A DNA stretch of 64,000 bases from Denitrovibrio acetiphilus DSM 12809. Lineage in GTDB: Bacteria; Chrysiogenota; Deferribacteres; Deferribacterales; Geovibrionaceae. The first letter of the stretch is position 1. Every line of letters begins with the position of its first letter. This document shows positions 17,159 through 24,676 of the stretch, in pieces. A model generated the notes under the pieces. It was not told the origin of the DNA, made no database searches, and was given only the letters and a program-made list of their open reading frames with translations. The position numbers and the translations under genes are program-made. The stretch spans positions 806,001 through 870,000 of the forward strand of contig NC_013943.1 in NCBI RefSeq assembly GCF_000025725.1, read 5' to 3'.

Positions 17159-18553
17159 TTGAAGTATATAGTTGCAGCTACAACAAGCTCAGACGCTGTC
17201 AGTGCAGTAAAAAATTCATTTGATAAAAACTTTAATGTATTGTCCGTAAAGACATTGAGTGAATGTTTGTGCATGTTTACAGATAAGCGTCCGGAATTTA
17301 CTATGGTTGATATTTCACTTCTGAAAGACCCCGAAACAGGCGGCTATAAGAAAACTTTGAGGAAATTCTGGGACATATTCCCCGCTGCACATATAATAGT
17401 TCTCGCTGCTCAGAACGAAATCAGAGAAGCTGTCAGTGCTGTTAAGTGTGGTGCAACGAACTATATCACATATCCTGTAGACCCTGTTGAGCTTAAATAC
17501 ATCATTGAAAATACTTCTGAAACACAAATGATGGAGCATGAGCTTGGTTTCCTGCGTGAAAAGTTCTGGCGTGACGATGCGGAACGCATGGTGCGTACTA
17601 ACAGCAAGGCTATGCGTGATGTGTATGCTAAGGTTATGCGTGTAGCTGAAACTGATGCGACAATACTTATCACAGGCGAGACGGGCACAGGGAAGAGTCT
17701 GCTGGCAAAGATAATTCATTCTCACAGTAAAAGAAATGGCAATCAGTTTATAAGTGTGCACTGCGGTGCTATTCCTGATACGTTAATAGAGAGCGAACTT
17801 TTCGGACATGAGAAAGGTGCTTTTACCGGTGCTGTTAAGCGCAAACTGGGTCGGTTTGAAATAGCTTCCGGCGGAACGATATTTCTGGATGAAATAGGAA
17901 CTATCACTTCCCAAACACAGATAAAGCTTTTGCAGATACTTCAGGACGGAACGTTTAACCGTGTTGGAGGCGAAACAGTCATAAAGACTGATGCAAGAGT
18001 GATATCAGCCACAAACGAAGATTTAAAAGAACTCTGTAAATCCGGTGATTTCCGCAGTGACCTTTACTATCGTCTGAATGTCTTTCCTGTGGAAATTCCT
18101 GCTCTGCGGGAAAGAAAAGAGGATATACCGCTTCTTGTTGATACTTTTTTATCAACGCTTTCAGAGCGTTATGTCAGGGAGATTGATGGTCTTCACCCCC
18201 TTGTTGAGGAAGCGTTCATGGAATATGACTGGCCTGGAAATATCAGAGAGCTGGAAAATATCGTTGAACGTGCCTTTATCATCGAGCCTTCTGATGTGCT
18301 GACTCCTGCGAGCTTTCCTCAGGAACTTTTTGGCTACTGCAAAGTTGACCATGACGATATGATAGATATCTCCCGACCACTTGCTGATGTTCGTAAACAC
18401 AGCATAGAGAGGGTAGAGACAAAATATCTTCAGCAGCTTCTGGAAAAAACAGGTGGCAGTATAAAAGATACAGCGGCGGCGGCGGGGATGACAGTCCGGA
18501 ACCTGCATAATCTTATGACAAAATATGGTCTGCATAAAGAGACTTATAAATAA
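17159..18553 (+). CDS. Sigma-54-dependent activator with degenerate receiver domain
   Basis: TTG start with GAGGT upstream; 464 residues. Residues 1-120 have a receiver-like fold with Asp51 (MVDISLL), but the N-terminal acidic pair is missing (IVAATTS) and the conserved Lys-Pro is replaced (TYPVDP). The AAA+ domain follows: GETGTGKS Walker A, GAFTGA loop contacting sigma-54, and LDEIG Walker B. A Fis-type HTH lies at the C-terminus ([22 protein letters not shown]). It is an NtrC-family enhancer-binding protein, probably not controlled by ordinary phosphorylation. Sigma-54-like promoters on both sides of the gene (16684 and 18651) make the small secreted gene and the kamA operon its probable targets. 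Confidence 0.9.
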   Translation: MKYIVAATTSSDAVSAVKNSFDKNFNVLSVKTLSECLCMFTDKRPEFTMVDISLLKDPETGGYKKTLRKFWDIFPAAHIIVLAAQNEIREAVSAVKCGATNYITYPVDPVELKYIIENTSETQMMEHELGFLREKFWRDDAERMVRTNSKAMRDVYAKVMRVAETDATILITGETGTGKSLLAKIIHSHSKRNGNQFISVHCGAIPDTLIESELFGHEKGAFTGAVKRKLGRFEIASGGTIFLDEIGTITSQTQIKLLQILQDGTFNRVGGETVIKTDARVISATNEDLKELCKSGDFRSDLYYRLNVFPVEIPALRERKEDIPLLVDTFLSTLSERYVREIDGLHPLVEEAFMEYDWPGNIRELENIVERAFIIEPSDVLTPASFPQELFGYCKVDHDDMIDISRPLADVRKHSIERVETKYLQQLLEKTGGSIKDTAAAAGMTVRNLHNLMTKYGLHKETYK

Positions 18554-18577
18554 GAAATCACATTTCCACATATATTT

Positions 18578-18607
18578 AAACCGGAATTAATAGTTCCGGT
18601 TTTTTTA
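18578..18607 (+). terminator. Intrinsic terminator of the activator gene
   Basis: AAACCGGAA (18578-18586) pairs with TTCCGGTTT (18594-18602) across a 7-nt loop and is followed by TTTT. Confidence 0.88.
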
Positions 18608-18650
18608 TGCCCTTATTTAGTAAAATCCTTATTATACAATATTTTATGTG

Positions 18651-18667
18651 TTGGCACGTTTCTTGGT
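18651..18667 (+). promoter_or_regulatory. Sigma-54-like promoter of the kamA operon
   Basis: TTGGCACGTTTCTTGGT matches the consensus TGGCACG-N4-TTGCW except for GG instead of GC at -12. The GG-N10 spacing is exact. It lies downstream of the activator terminator and 35 bp before the leader ORF. Confidence 0.65.
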
Positions 18668-18701
18668 ATATAACATAAAAATGAAAACGTGAGGTTGTGA
18701 T

Positions 18702-18734
18702 ATGAACCGTATTTTCCTTAAGGCAGGTCTCTAG
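18702..18734 (+). CDS. Short leader ORF coupled to kamA
   Basis: ATG with GAGG 7 nt upstream encodes MNRIFLKAGL and stops at TAG, whose last base is the first base of the kamA GTG start. It may be a coupling leader that lets ribosomes re-initiate at the GTG. It contains one Lys and no run of regulatory codons, so classical attenuation is not indicated. It could also be fortuitous. Confidence 0.4.
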   Translation: MNRIFLKAGL

Positions 18735-19915
18735 TGAGCACAATAGCAGAAGTCCCCATAAGCTCCGGACAGATTAATGGAGCTACAGGAAGAACTGTTG
18801 TTAATGCAGATGATTTTCGTAAACGCTACTTCAAAGGCACTACTAAGAAGCAGTGGAACGACTGGCGCTGGCAGCTTGCTAATATTTTACGCAGCAGAGA
18901 AGATGTCGAGAAAATTGTTAAACTTTCCGAGAGCGAGGCTTGTGCTTTTGAGACATGCAGCGGGCTCCCGTTTGCTGTTACGCCTTACTATGCATCTCTC
19001 CTTACCGGTACATCTTCCTGTGATGCCGTGCGGAGAACTGTCATACCCACTCATATGGAGATGATAAAAGGCCGCGGTGAAGCGGATGACCCCCTTGGTG
19101 AAGACAGCTGTTCACCCGTGGATGGGCTCGTGCACAGATATCCGGACAGGGTACTGTTTCTGGTGACTGAACACTGCTCAACTTATTGCAGGTATTGTAC
19201 CAGATCAAGGAAGATGGGTGAAATTCACAGCGGAAACATTAAAGAACGCTGGCAGAAGGCAATAGACTATATAAAAGCAACCCCGCAGGTGCGTGATGTG
19301 CTCATCTCCGGAGGAGACCCGCTTGTCCTGCCGGATGCGTCGATAAAATGGCTGCTTGAGAGCCTGAGTGCTATTGAGCATGTTGAGATGATACGGATAG
19401 GAACTAAGGCTCCTGTTGTTCTTCCTCAGAGGATAACTAAAAGCCTTATAAAGATACTGAAAAGCGTTAGACCGCTGTTTATGAGCATACATTTCACTCA
19501 TCCGGACGAGCTCACAGCAGAGACTGTTCAGGCGTGTAATATGCTTGCAGATGCCGGTATTCCGCTTGGAAGCCAGACAGTGCTTCTGAAAGGGGTCAAC
19601 GACTCTGTAGATACACTGAAAGGGCTTTACCACGGGCTTCTTAAGGTTAGGGTGAGACCGTACTATCTTTATCAGTGTGACCCAATAAGCGGGTCGGGGC
19701 ATTTTCGCACGAAAGTGGAAACAGGCTTAAACATGATAAAGGGACTTCGTGGGCATACCACAGGGTACGCTATCCCTAACTATGTTATAGATGCCCCCGG
19801 CGGGGGTGGGAAAATACCTCTGATACCAGACTATTTTCAAGGTAAATCAGAGGGGCAGATAATGCTTAAGAACTATCAGGGGAACACCTATCTTTACCCT
19901 GACGAGGTGCTCTGA
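18734..19915 (+). CDS. kamA: Lysine 2,3-aminomutase family radical SAM enzyme
   Basis: GTG start; 393 residues, slightly shorter than clostridial KamA. The [4Fe-4S]/SAM motif CxxxCxxC is C148-C152-C155, with WNDWRWQ near residue 41 as in KamA proteins. The PLP lysine is K360 in PGGGGK. Asp290 (KGVND) and Asp316 (YQCDPISG) sit where clostridial KamA binds the side-chain amine of lysine, supporting L-lysine to L-beta-lysine conversion. EpmB, which serves EF-P, is a related alternative, but no epmA or efp is near. It is the first large gene of an operon with two ATP-grasp ligases and a GNAT acetyltransferase. Confidence 0.9.
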   Translation: MSTIAEVPISSGQINGATGRTVVNADDFRKRYFKGTTKKQWNDWRWQLANILRSREDVEKIVKLSESEACAFETCSGLPFAVTPYYASLLTGTSSCDAVRRTVIPTHMEMIKGRGEADDPLGEDSCSPVDGLVHRYPDRVLFLVTEHCSTYCRYCTRSRKMGEIHSGNIKERWQKAIDYIKATPQVRDVLISGGDPLVLPDASIKWLLESLSAIEHVEMIRIGTKAPVVLPQRITKSLIKILKSVRPLFMSIHFTHPDELTAETVQACNMLADAGIPLGSQTVLLKGVNDSVDTLKGLYHGLLKVRVRPYYLYQCDPISGSGHFRTKVETGLNMIKGLRGHTTGYAIPNYVIDAPGGGGKIPLIPDYFQGKSEGQIMLKNYQGNTYLYPDEVL

Positions 19916-19916
19916 A

Positions 19917-20927
19917 ATGGAGATGCCTATGAATATTGGTCTCGTTTATGACCTCCGCAGCGACTACCTTAAAATGGGATTCAGTGAGGAGGATACAGCA
20001 GAGTTTGACAGTGAGGAAACGATATCAGCTATAGAGACAGCTCTCTGCGAATGCGGGCACAGTGTTGAGCGTATAGGGAACTATTTTGCTCTTCATAAGA
20101 AGCTCGCAGCGCAGAAGAGCTGGGATCTTGTGTTTAACATTGCAGAGGGGCTTTACGGCATGGGGCGGGAGTCTCTCGTACCATGTGTTCTGGATGCTTA
20201 CGGTATCAACTATACCTTTTCGGATCCGCTTGCGATCAGCCTTACCCTGCATAAGGGGATGGCAAAGCATATCCTGAAAGGGTGCGGGGTTGCCACTGCT
20301 GACTTCGCTGTGGTTAATAATCTAGGCGATATCGATAGTATAAACCTTGGTTTTCCGTTGTTTGCAAAGCCCGCAGCGGAAGGCACAGGCAAAGGGATTA
20401 GCGACAGGTCGATAGTCTGGAACAGCGCAGACCTGAAAAGAGTTTGTACTGAGCTTCTTGTAAGATACAGTCAGCCTGTGCTTGTTGAAAAACTGCTCGA
20501 AGGACGTGAGTTTACAGTGGGGATAATAGGATCCGGCAGTGAAGCTGTGAGCGTTGGTGTTATGGAAATATTGCCGAGAAACAAAGAAGGAATATTCGTT
20601 TATTCCTATGAGAACAAAGAGAATTGTGAATCTCTTCTGGACTATAGTCTTGTTTACGGTGATACAGCAGACAGGTGTGCAGATGTTGCCCTTAGAGCAT
20701 ACAGAGCACTGGGGTGCAGAGACGCAGGGCGTGTTGACGTCAGGCTTGACGGTGACGGAATAGCAAATGTTATAGAGCTTAACCCTCTGCCGGGGCTGCA
20801 TCCGACACATTCAGATTTGCCTATGATATGGACTAAGGCCGGCATGTCCTACAGACAGCTAATATGCAGCATTGCAGCAAAGGCGAAGGCCAGAGTTGAG
20901 CATATACAGGAGAGTAAAGCGATATGA
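19917..20927 (+). CDS. ATP-grasp ligase of the D-Ala-D-Ala ligase family (first copy)
   Basis: The 336-residue product begins 1 nt after kamA; an ATG four codons in (19929), with GGAG 6 nt upstream, is an equally good start. The N-terminal half is Ddl-like (NIGLVYDLRS, DLVFNIAEG). The ATP-grasp fold follows with LFAKPAAEGTGKGIS (ATP-binding loop), VLVEKLLEGREFTVGI, RVDVRLDG and the Mg-binding NVIELNPLPGLHPTHSDLP. The family joins a carboxylate to an amine through an acylphosphate. A normal Ddl role is less likely because two divergent copies sit in a kamA operon. Beta-lysine or lysine is a plausible substrate. Confidence 0.88.
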   Translation: MEMPMNIGLVYDLRSDYLKMGFSEEDTAEFDSEETISAIETALCECGHSVERIGNYFALHKKLAAQKSWDLVFNIAEGLYGMGRESLVPCVLDAYGINYTFSDPLAISLTLHKGMAKHILKGCGVATADFAVVNNLGDIDSINLGFPLFAKPAAEGTGKGISDRSIVWNSADLKRVCTELLVRYSQPVLVEKLLEGREFTVGIIGSGSEAVSVGVMEILPRNKEGIFVYSYENKENCESLLDYSLVYGDTADRCADVALRAYRALGCRDAGRVDVRLDGDGIANVIELNPLPGLHPTHSDLPMIWTKAGMSYRQLICSIAAKAKARVEHIQESKAI

Positions 20928-21913
20928 AAATAGAGAATATGAAAGTACATATAGCTCATACAGATGTTGATATGAACAGTAGTTCAGCCGACAAGGAGGT
21001 GCTTGATCAGGCTGAAGAAATTAAAAGTGCTCTGATATCGCTTGGTGCAAAGCCATACGTTACAGGTTATAAAAATGCCCTTAAAAAATTATCTGCACAT
21101 AAAGACAGACCCGATGCGGTTTTTAACCTTGTTGAATCTGTAAATGGTACAGACAGGGATATGTACAGGGCTGCTATGTTCTTTCATAACAGCTATTACC
21201 CCTATACTGGTTCACCTTATAAAAGTCTTCAGGTTTTGAGCGATAAAGTTGTAATGAAAAGAGTTATGGCAGATTGTGATATCCTGACGCCTATGTGGCA
21301 TAAGTATAATGAACCTGATACTTTTTTCCATAAAGGAGAGTATATAGTAAAGCCGCTTTATGAACATGGATCGTTCAAAATAAGCGGTGAAAGCATTGTG
21401 TCGATGATTGATGTTGACGATGCAGACAGCAAGGTAGCTGGTATGCATCCTGACAATCCGGAAATATTTTTTGCTGAAAGATACATAGACGGTAGAGAAT
21501 TTAACATTTCAGTCATTGAAGTTAAAGGTGAACCCGTTCTGCTCCCCCTTGCAGAAATAGTTTTTGAGGGCTATGATGGCAAAAGAAAGATAGTCTGCGA
21601 AAAAGCAAAATGGGATGAAAATTCGGAAGAAGCATCCGGCACTGTACGTACATTTGGCACTGTAAGCAAAGGGAGCAGACTGGAAGAGAAGATCGAGAAG
21701 ATAACACTGAAATGCTGGGATAAATTTAATTTATCTGGTTATGCCAGAGTAGACATAAGGGTTGATGCGCTTGGAGAGCCTTATGTGCTTGAAGTAAATG
21801 CCAACCCTACCTTAGCAAAAGATGCAGGTTTTTTTGCTGCCTGTACTGAAGCAGGGTACAGCCATAACCAAATGATAGAATTGATTATCCTTGCGGCAAT
21901 GAGGCGAAAATAA
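20924..21913 (+). CDS. ATP-grasp ligase (second copy)
   Basis: It overlaps the first ligase gene by ATGA. The 329-residue product has the same architecture (DAVFNLVESVNGTDRD, YIVKPLYEHGSFKIS, FFAERYIDGREFNISVI, RVDIRVDALGEP, VLEVNANPTLAKDAGF). The final ATP-grasp motif reads EVNANPT, where the first copy has ELNPLPG, and the loop before Mg binding differs, so the two copies are probably specialised for different substrates and not redundant. It begins with a short MKIENMKVHIAHTD stretch in place of the usual Ddl N-terminus. Confidence 0.87.
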   Translation: MKIENMKVHIAHTDVDMNSSSADKEVLDQAEEIKSALISLGAKPYVTGYKNALKKLSAHKDRPDAVFNLVESVNGTDRDMYRAAMFFHNSYYPYTGSPYKSLQVLSDKVVMKRVMADCDILTPMWHKYNEPDTFFHKGEYIVKPLYEHGSFKISGESIVSMIDVDDADSKVAGMHPDNPEIFFAERYIDGREFNISVIEVKGEPVLLPLAEIVFEGYDGKRKIVCEKAKWDENSEEASGTVRTFGTVSKGSRLEEKIEKITLKCWDKFNLSGYARVDIRVDALGEPYVLEVNANPTLAKDAGFFAACTEAGYSHNQMIELIILAAMRRK

Positions 21914-22407
21914 TGACTGAGAACAATGTCCCGGTTTTTAAACACGGGATAACTGAAGAGGATCTTGTTGATGTCTACGAAATAGCTGGCAGTAGCGGTT
22001 TCTTCAGCAAAGACGAGACGATGCTAGTGGATGAGGTTGCCAGAGAGGCAATCCAGAAAGGTGAACTAATGAGCGGGTATTCATTTATCTTTTGCACTAT
22101 CGACGGGCGAAAGGCTGGATTCGCTTGTTACGGTCTCATACCCTGTACTGACGAAAGATACAGGATATACTGGCTGGCAGTAGATAACAGATTGAGGAGA
22201 GGCGGCGTCGGAACTTCTCTTATTAAAGAAGTTGAAAAAACGATAGTTTCAAAAGGTGGTAAGAGAGTTTATCTGGAAACCTCTATGCGCCCTCAATATC
22301 AGCCCACTAACGATTTCTACAGGAAGTGTGGATATATAGCCGAAGCAAAGCTGGAAAACTTTTACTTTGACGGCGACGGTATGGTTGTTTACGTTAAAAT
22401 ACTTTAA
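21913..22407 (+). CDS. GNAT-family N-acetyltransferase
   Basis: The start overlaps the stop of the second ligase by one base (TAATG). The 164-residue product has the GNAT core: strand YRIYWLAVDN, then the acetyl-CoA pyrophosphate loop RLRRGGVGTSLIKEVEKT (R/Q-x-x-G-x-G/A type), and the C-terminal YLETSMRPQYQPTNDFYRKCGY. It is too short to be a standard AblB beta-lysine acetyltransferase (about 270 residues). As the last gene it may acetylate the amine of the ligated beta-lysine product. Confidence 0.88.
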   Translation: MTENNVPVFKHGITEEDLVDVYEIAGSSGFFSKDETMLVDEVAREAIQKGELMSGYSFIFCTIDGRKAGFACYGLIPCTDERYRIYWLAVDNRLRRGGVGTSLIKEVEKTIVSKGGKRVYLETSMRPQYQPTNDFYRKCGYIAEAKLENFYFDGDGMVVYVKIL

Positions 22408-22412
22408 AATGT

Positions 22413-22436
22413 GGGCCGCTGAAAAGCGGTCCGTTT
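22413..22436. terminator. Terminator between the kamA operon and the ABC operon
   Basis: GGGCCGCT-GAAA-AGCGGTCC is an 8-bp stem (one G-U pair) with a GAAA loop, followed by GTTTAC. The convergent ABC operon ends at its right side. Confidence 0.75.
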
Positions 22437-23547
22437 ACTCCAGAGTTTTCTTAAAACGTATAGATGCAAGAACTATGAAAAAAACGGCATGACCCGCCTG
22501 CCACAAAAGAGGCTGGTAAAGCTCATAAACTCCCGCTCCTTTAGATACAACTCCTATAATTGATTCGAATCCCCATCTCATAGGATCCAGCACAGTCAGG
22601 TATTGTATTATTATCGGCATGTTGTCAATGGGGAACAGAAAACCGCTGAGCAGTGCACACGGCATCATAATAAAAAATGCTGTCAGCAGTGCTTGTTGCT
22701 GAGTATAGGCTGAGGCACTTATAAGTAATGCAAGTCCCAGATATGCAAGTATGTTCAACCCTACAATCAACCCTAGCAGTATAAGGCTGCCTTTTATTAC
22801 AACATCAAAAACCATAAATGCAATTACAAACATTAGAGCAGTTGTTGCGTAGCCAGTAATAAAAAAAGGAACAGTTTTACCTATTATAAATTCAAGTCTA
22901 CCTATTGGTGTAACCATAACCTGCTCGATGGTGCCAATTTCTTTTTCCCTTACTATTGCTATGCTTGTAAGGAGTATGCTGGTAATCATTATCATCATGA
23001 CGATTAAACCGGGAACATAGTAAAGACTGCTGTCCAGATTCTGGTTGAATAGGTTTCTGTTATTAAATACCACAGGCATATTGTCAGACCCGGTGAGACG
23101 GTATAGGCGTTCAATGTTATATTCATTCAGGAGCGTGTTCATATAACTGAATATTATGCCGGCGTCGTTACTCATGGTTCCGTCAGCTATAATTTGGATA
23201 TCTGCTTTCTGATTGCTTAATAGCTTCTTTTCAGTGTCTGTCTGAAATATTACAGCTCCCCTGATCTCTCCTTTGTCAAGCATGTCGTGTATGTCTTTGA
23301 AGCTATTGGTATATCGTGTTATCTTGAAGTAGTCTGATGAGCCCAGCTTGCTTACGAGCTCAGTTGTTGTTTTGCTTTTATCCATGTCTAGTACACCAAT
23401 ATCAATATTCTTGACATCGAGAGTAAGAGCGAACGACATGACGAACATCTGTACCATTGGCACACCGAGAACAACCATACGCATTTTAGGGTCGCGAAGC
23501 ATTTGTTTAAGTTCTTTAATGAGCATTGCCCGTAATTTTAAAAGCAT
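22435..23547 (-). CDS. ybhR: ABC-2 type permease (YbhR-like)
   Basis: The 370-residue product has one N-terminal membrane helix, a large extracytoplasmic domain (about residues 45-170) and five C-terminal helices, starting with VPGLIVMMIMITSILLTSIAIVREKEIGTIEQVMVTP. This is the ABC2 fold with its conserved E-G-T-x-E/Q-x-x-x-x-T/S-P motif. It is last in the minus-strand order TetR-HlyD-ATPase-permease-permease and 1 nt after the sister permease. That gene order is the same as E. coli cecR-ybhGFSR, so drug or ion export is likely. Confidence 0.85.
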   Translation of the reverse strand: MLLKLRAMLIKELKQMLRDPKMRMVVLGVPMVQMFVMSFALTLDVKNIDIGVLDMDKSKTTTELVSKLGSSDYFKITRYTNSFKDIHDMLDKGEIRGAVIFQTDTEKKLLSNQKADIQIIADGTMSNDAGIIFSYMNTLLNEYNIERLYRLTGSDNMPVVFNNRNLFNQNLDSSLYYVPGLIVMMIMITSILLTSIAIVREKEIGTIEQVMVTPIGRLEFIIGKTVPFFITGYATTALMFVIAFMVFDVVIKGSLILLGLIVGLNILAYLGLALLISASAYTQQQALLTAFFIMMPCALLSGFLFPIDNMPIIIQYLTVLDPMRWGFESIIGVVSKGAGVYELYQPLLWQAGHAVFFIVLASIRFKKTLE

Positions 23548-23548
23548 A

Positions 23549-24676
23549 TCAATCGAGCCTCAGTTTTAATTTTCTGACTGACAAGAAGACCATCAGCGCA
23601 GCGTATATTGTTAGGAAAGTGAAGTTTAAAAGCATCATTTCCAGCCCCACACCTTTCAGGTAAATGCTCTTTAGCATGGAGATAAAATATCTTGCCGGGA
23701 AAAAATGTGTGAGTATCTGAACAGGTAAAGGCATATTGGCTATTGTGAATATAAATCCGCTGAGAACAAGTGTCGGCAGAAAACCTGAAAGTAAAGCAAT
23801 CTGATTTGCCAGTACCTGACTTTTTAGTGTGATGCTGAGCAGTAAGCCGTAAAAGAGCACCCCAATGAGGAAGACGGAAGCTACAAGGATAACAAGTGCC
23901 GGCTGTCCTCTGAGTGGGACGTCGAAAATGACCATTCCTAAAACAGTCGCTATTATGACATCTGCAAGTCCTACTGCGTAAAGCGGAATTGCTTTCCCCA
24001 GTGTTATTTCAAGTCTTGTGACGGGGGTGCTGATAAGTTGTTCTATGGTTCCCATCTCCCACTCTTTGGCAACTGTAACACTCGCCAGCATAGATGCGAT
24101 GACAACCATTACAATAGCTGTTATCCCTGGTACAAGGTTATATGTGCTGTCCAGCCCTTGATTGTACCAAGATCTGGGAGATGCTGTAATGCTGCCTGAT
24201 AAACTGGCTGAGTCGGCGATTATTTGTGTATTGTAGATACTTGCTAATGCTTGTGAATAATTCAGTATCAGACGTCCGGTATTTGCATCTGCTCCGTCTA
24301 TAACTATGTTTATGTGAACAGGTGCGCTGGTATAAATGCTTTTACCGAAATGCTGGTCGATAATAACCCCTGCTTTGATAATTTTCTTTTTAAGGTCGTT
24401 TTCAAGATCGTTAGTGTTCTGATAATAGGATTTGATTTCAAAATACTGCGAACCATCAAAAAGTGATAATAGGTCACTGCTTTCTTTTGACATAGATATG
24501 TCATAGACACCAATGGGGACATTTTTGAGATCCATATTCAGTGCGTAACCGAAAAGGATAAGCAGCAGAACAGGAATAGCTATGGCAAGACCAAGACTTC
24601 TCCAGTCTCTTAATATATGAATGAACTCTTTAACAACAATTGCGTTTAATCTACGGAAGCTCAATGAGCTATTCAT
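23549..24676 (-). CDS. ybhS: ABC-2 type permease (YbhS-like)
   Basis: The 375-residue product is a paralogue of the neighbouring permease with the same layout: helix near residues 20-42, periplasmic domain, then VPGITAIVMVVIASMLASVTVAKEWEMGTIEQLISTP and four further helices. The pair should form a heterodimeric transmembrane unit. Its start overlaps the ATPase stop by 8 nt. Confidence 0.86.
   Translation of the reverse strand: MNSSLSFRRLNAIVVKEFIHILRDWRSLGLAIAIPVLLLILFGYALNMDLKNVPIGVYDISMSKESSDLLSLFDGSQYFEIKSYYQNTNDLENDLKKKIIKAGVIIDQHFGKSIYTSAPVHINIVIDGADANTGRLILNYSQALASIYNTQIIADSASLSGSITASPRSWYNQGLDSTYNLVPGITAIVMVVIASMLASVTVAKEWEMGTIEQLISTPVTRLEITLGKAIPLYAVGLADVIIATVLGMVIFDVPLRGQPALVILVASVFLIGVLFYGLLLSITLKSQVLANQIALLSGFLPTLVLSGFIFTIANMPLPVQILTHFFPARYFISMLKSIYLKGVGLEMMLLNFTFLTIYAALMVFLSVRKLKLRLD

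Noticed and set aside
17041-17274. Minus-strand open frame across the activator start
   Set aside because: It overlaps the terminator at 17057-17080 and the start of a clear gene; no SD or recognisable motif.
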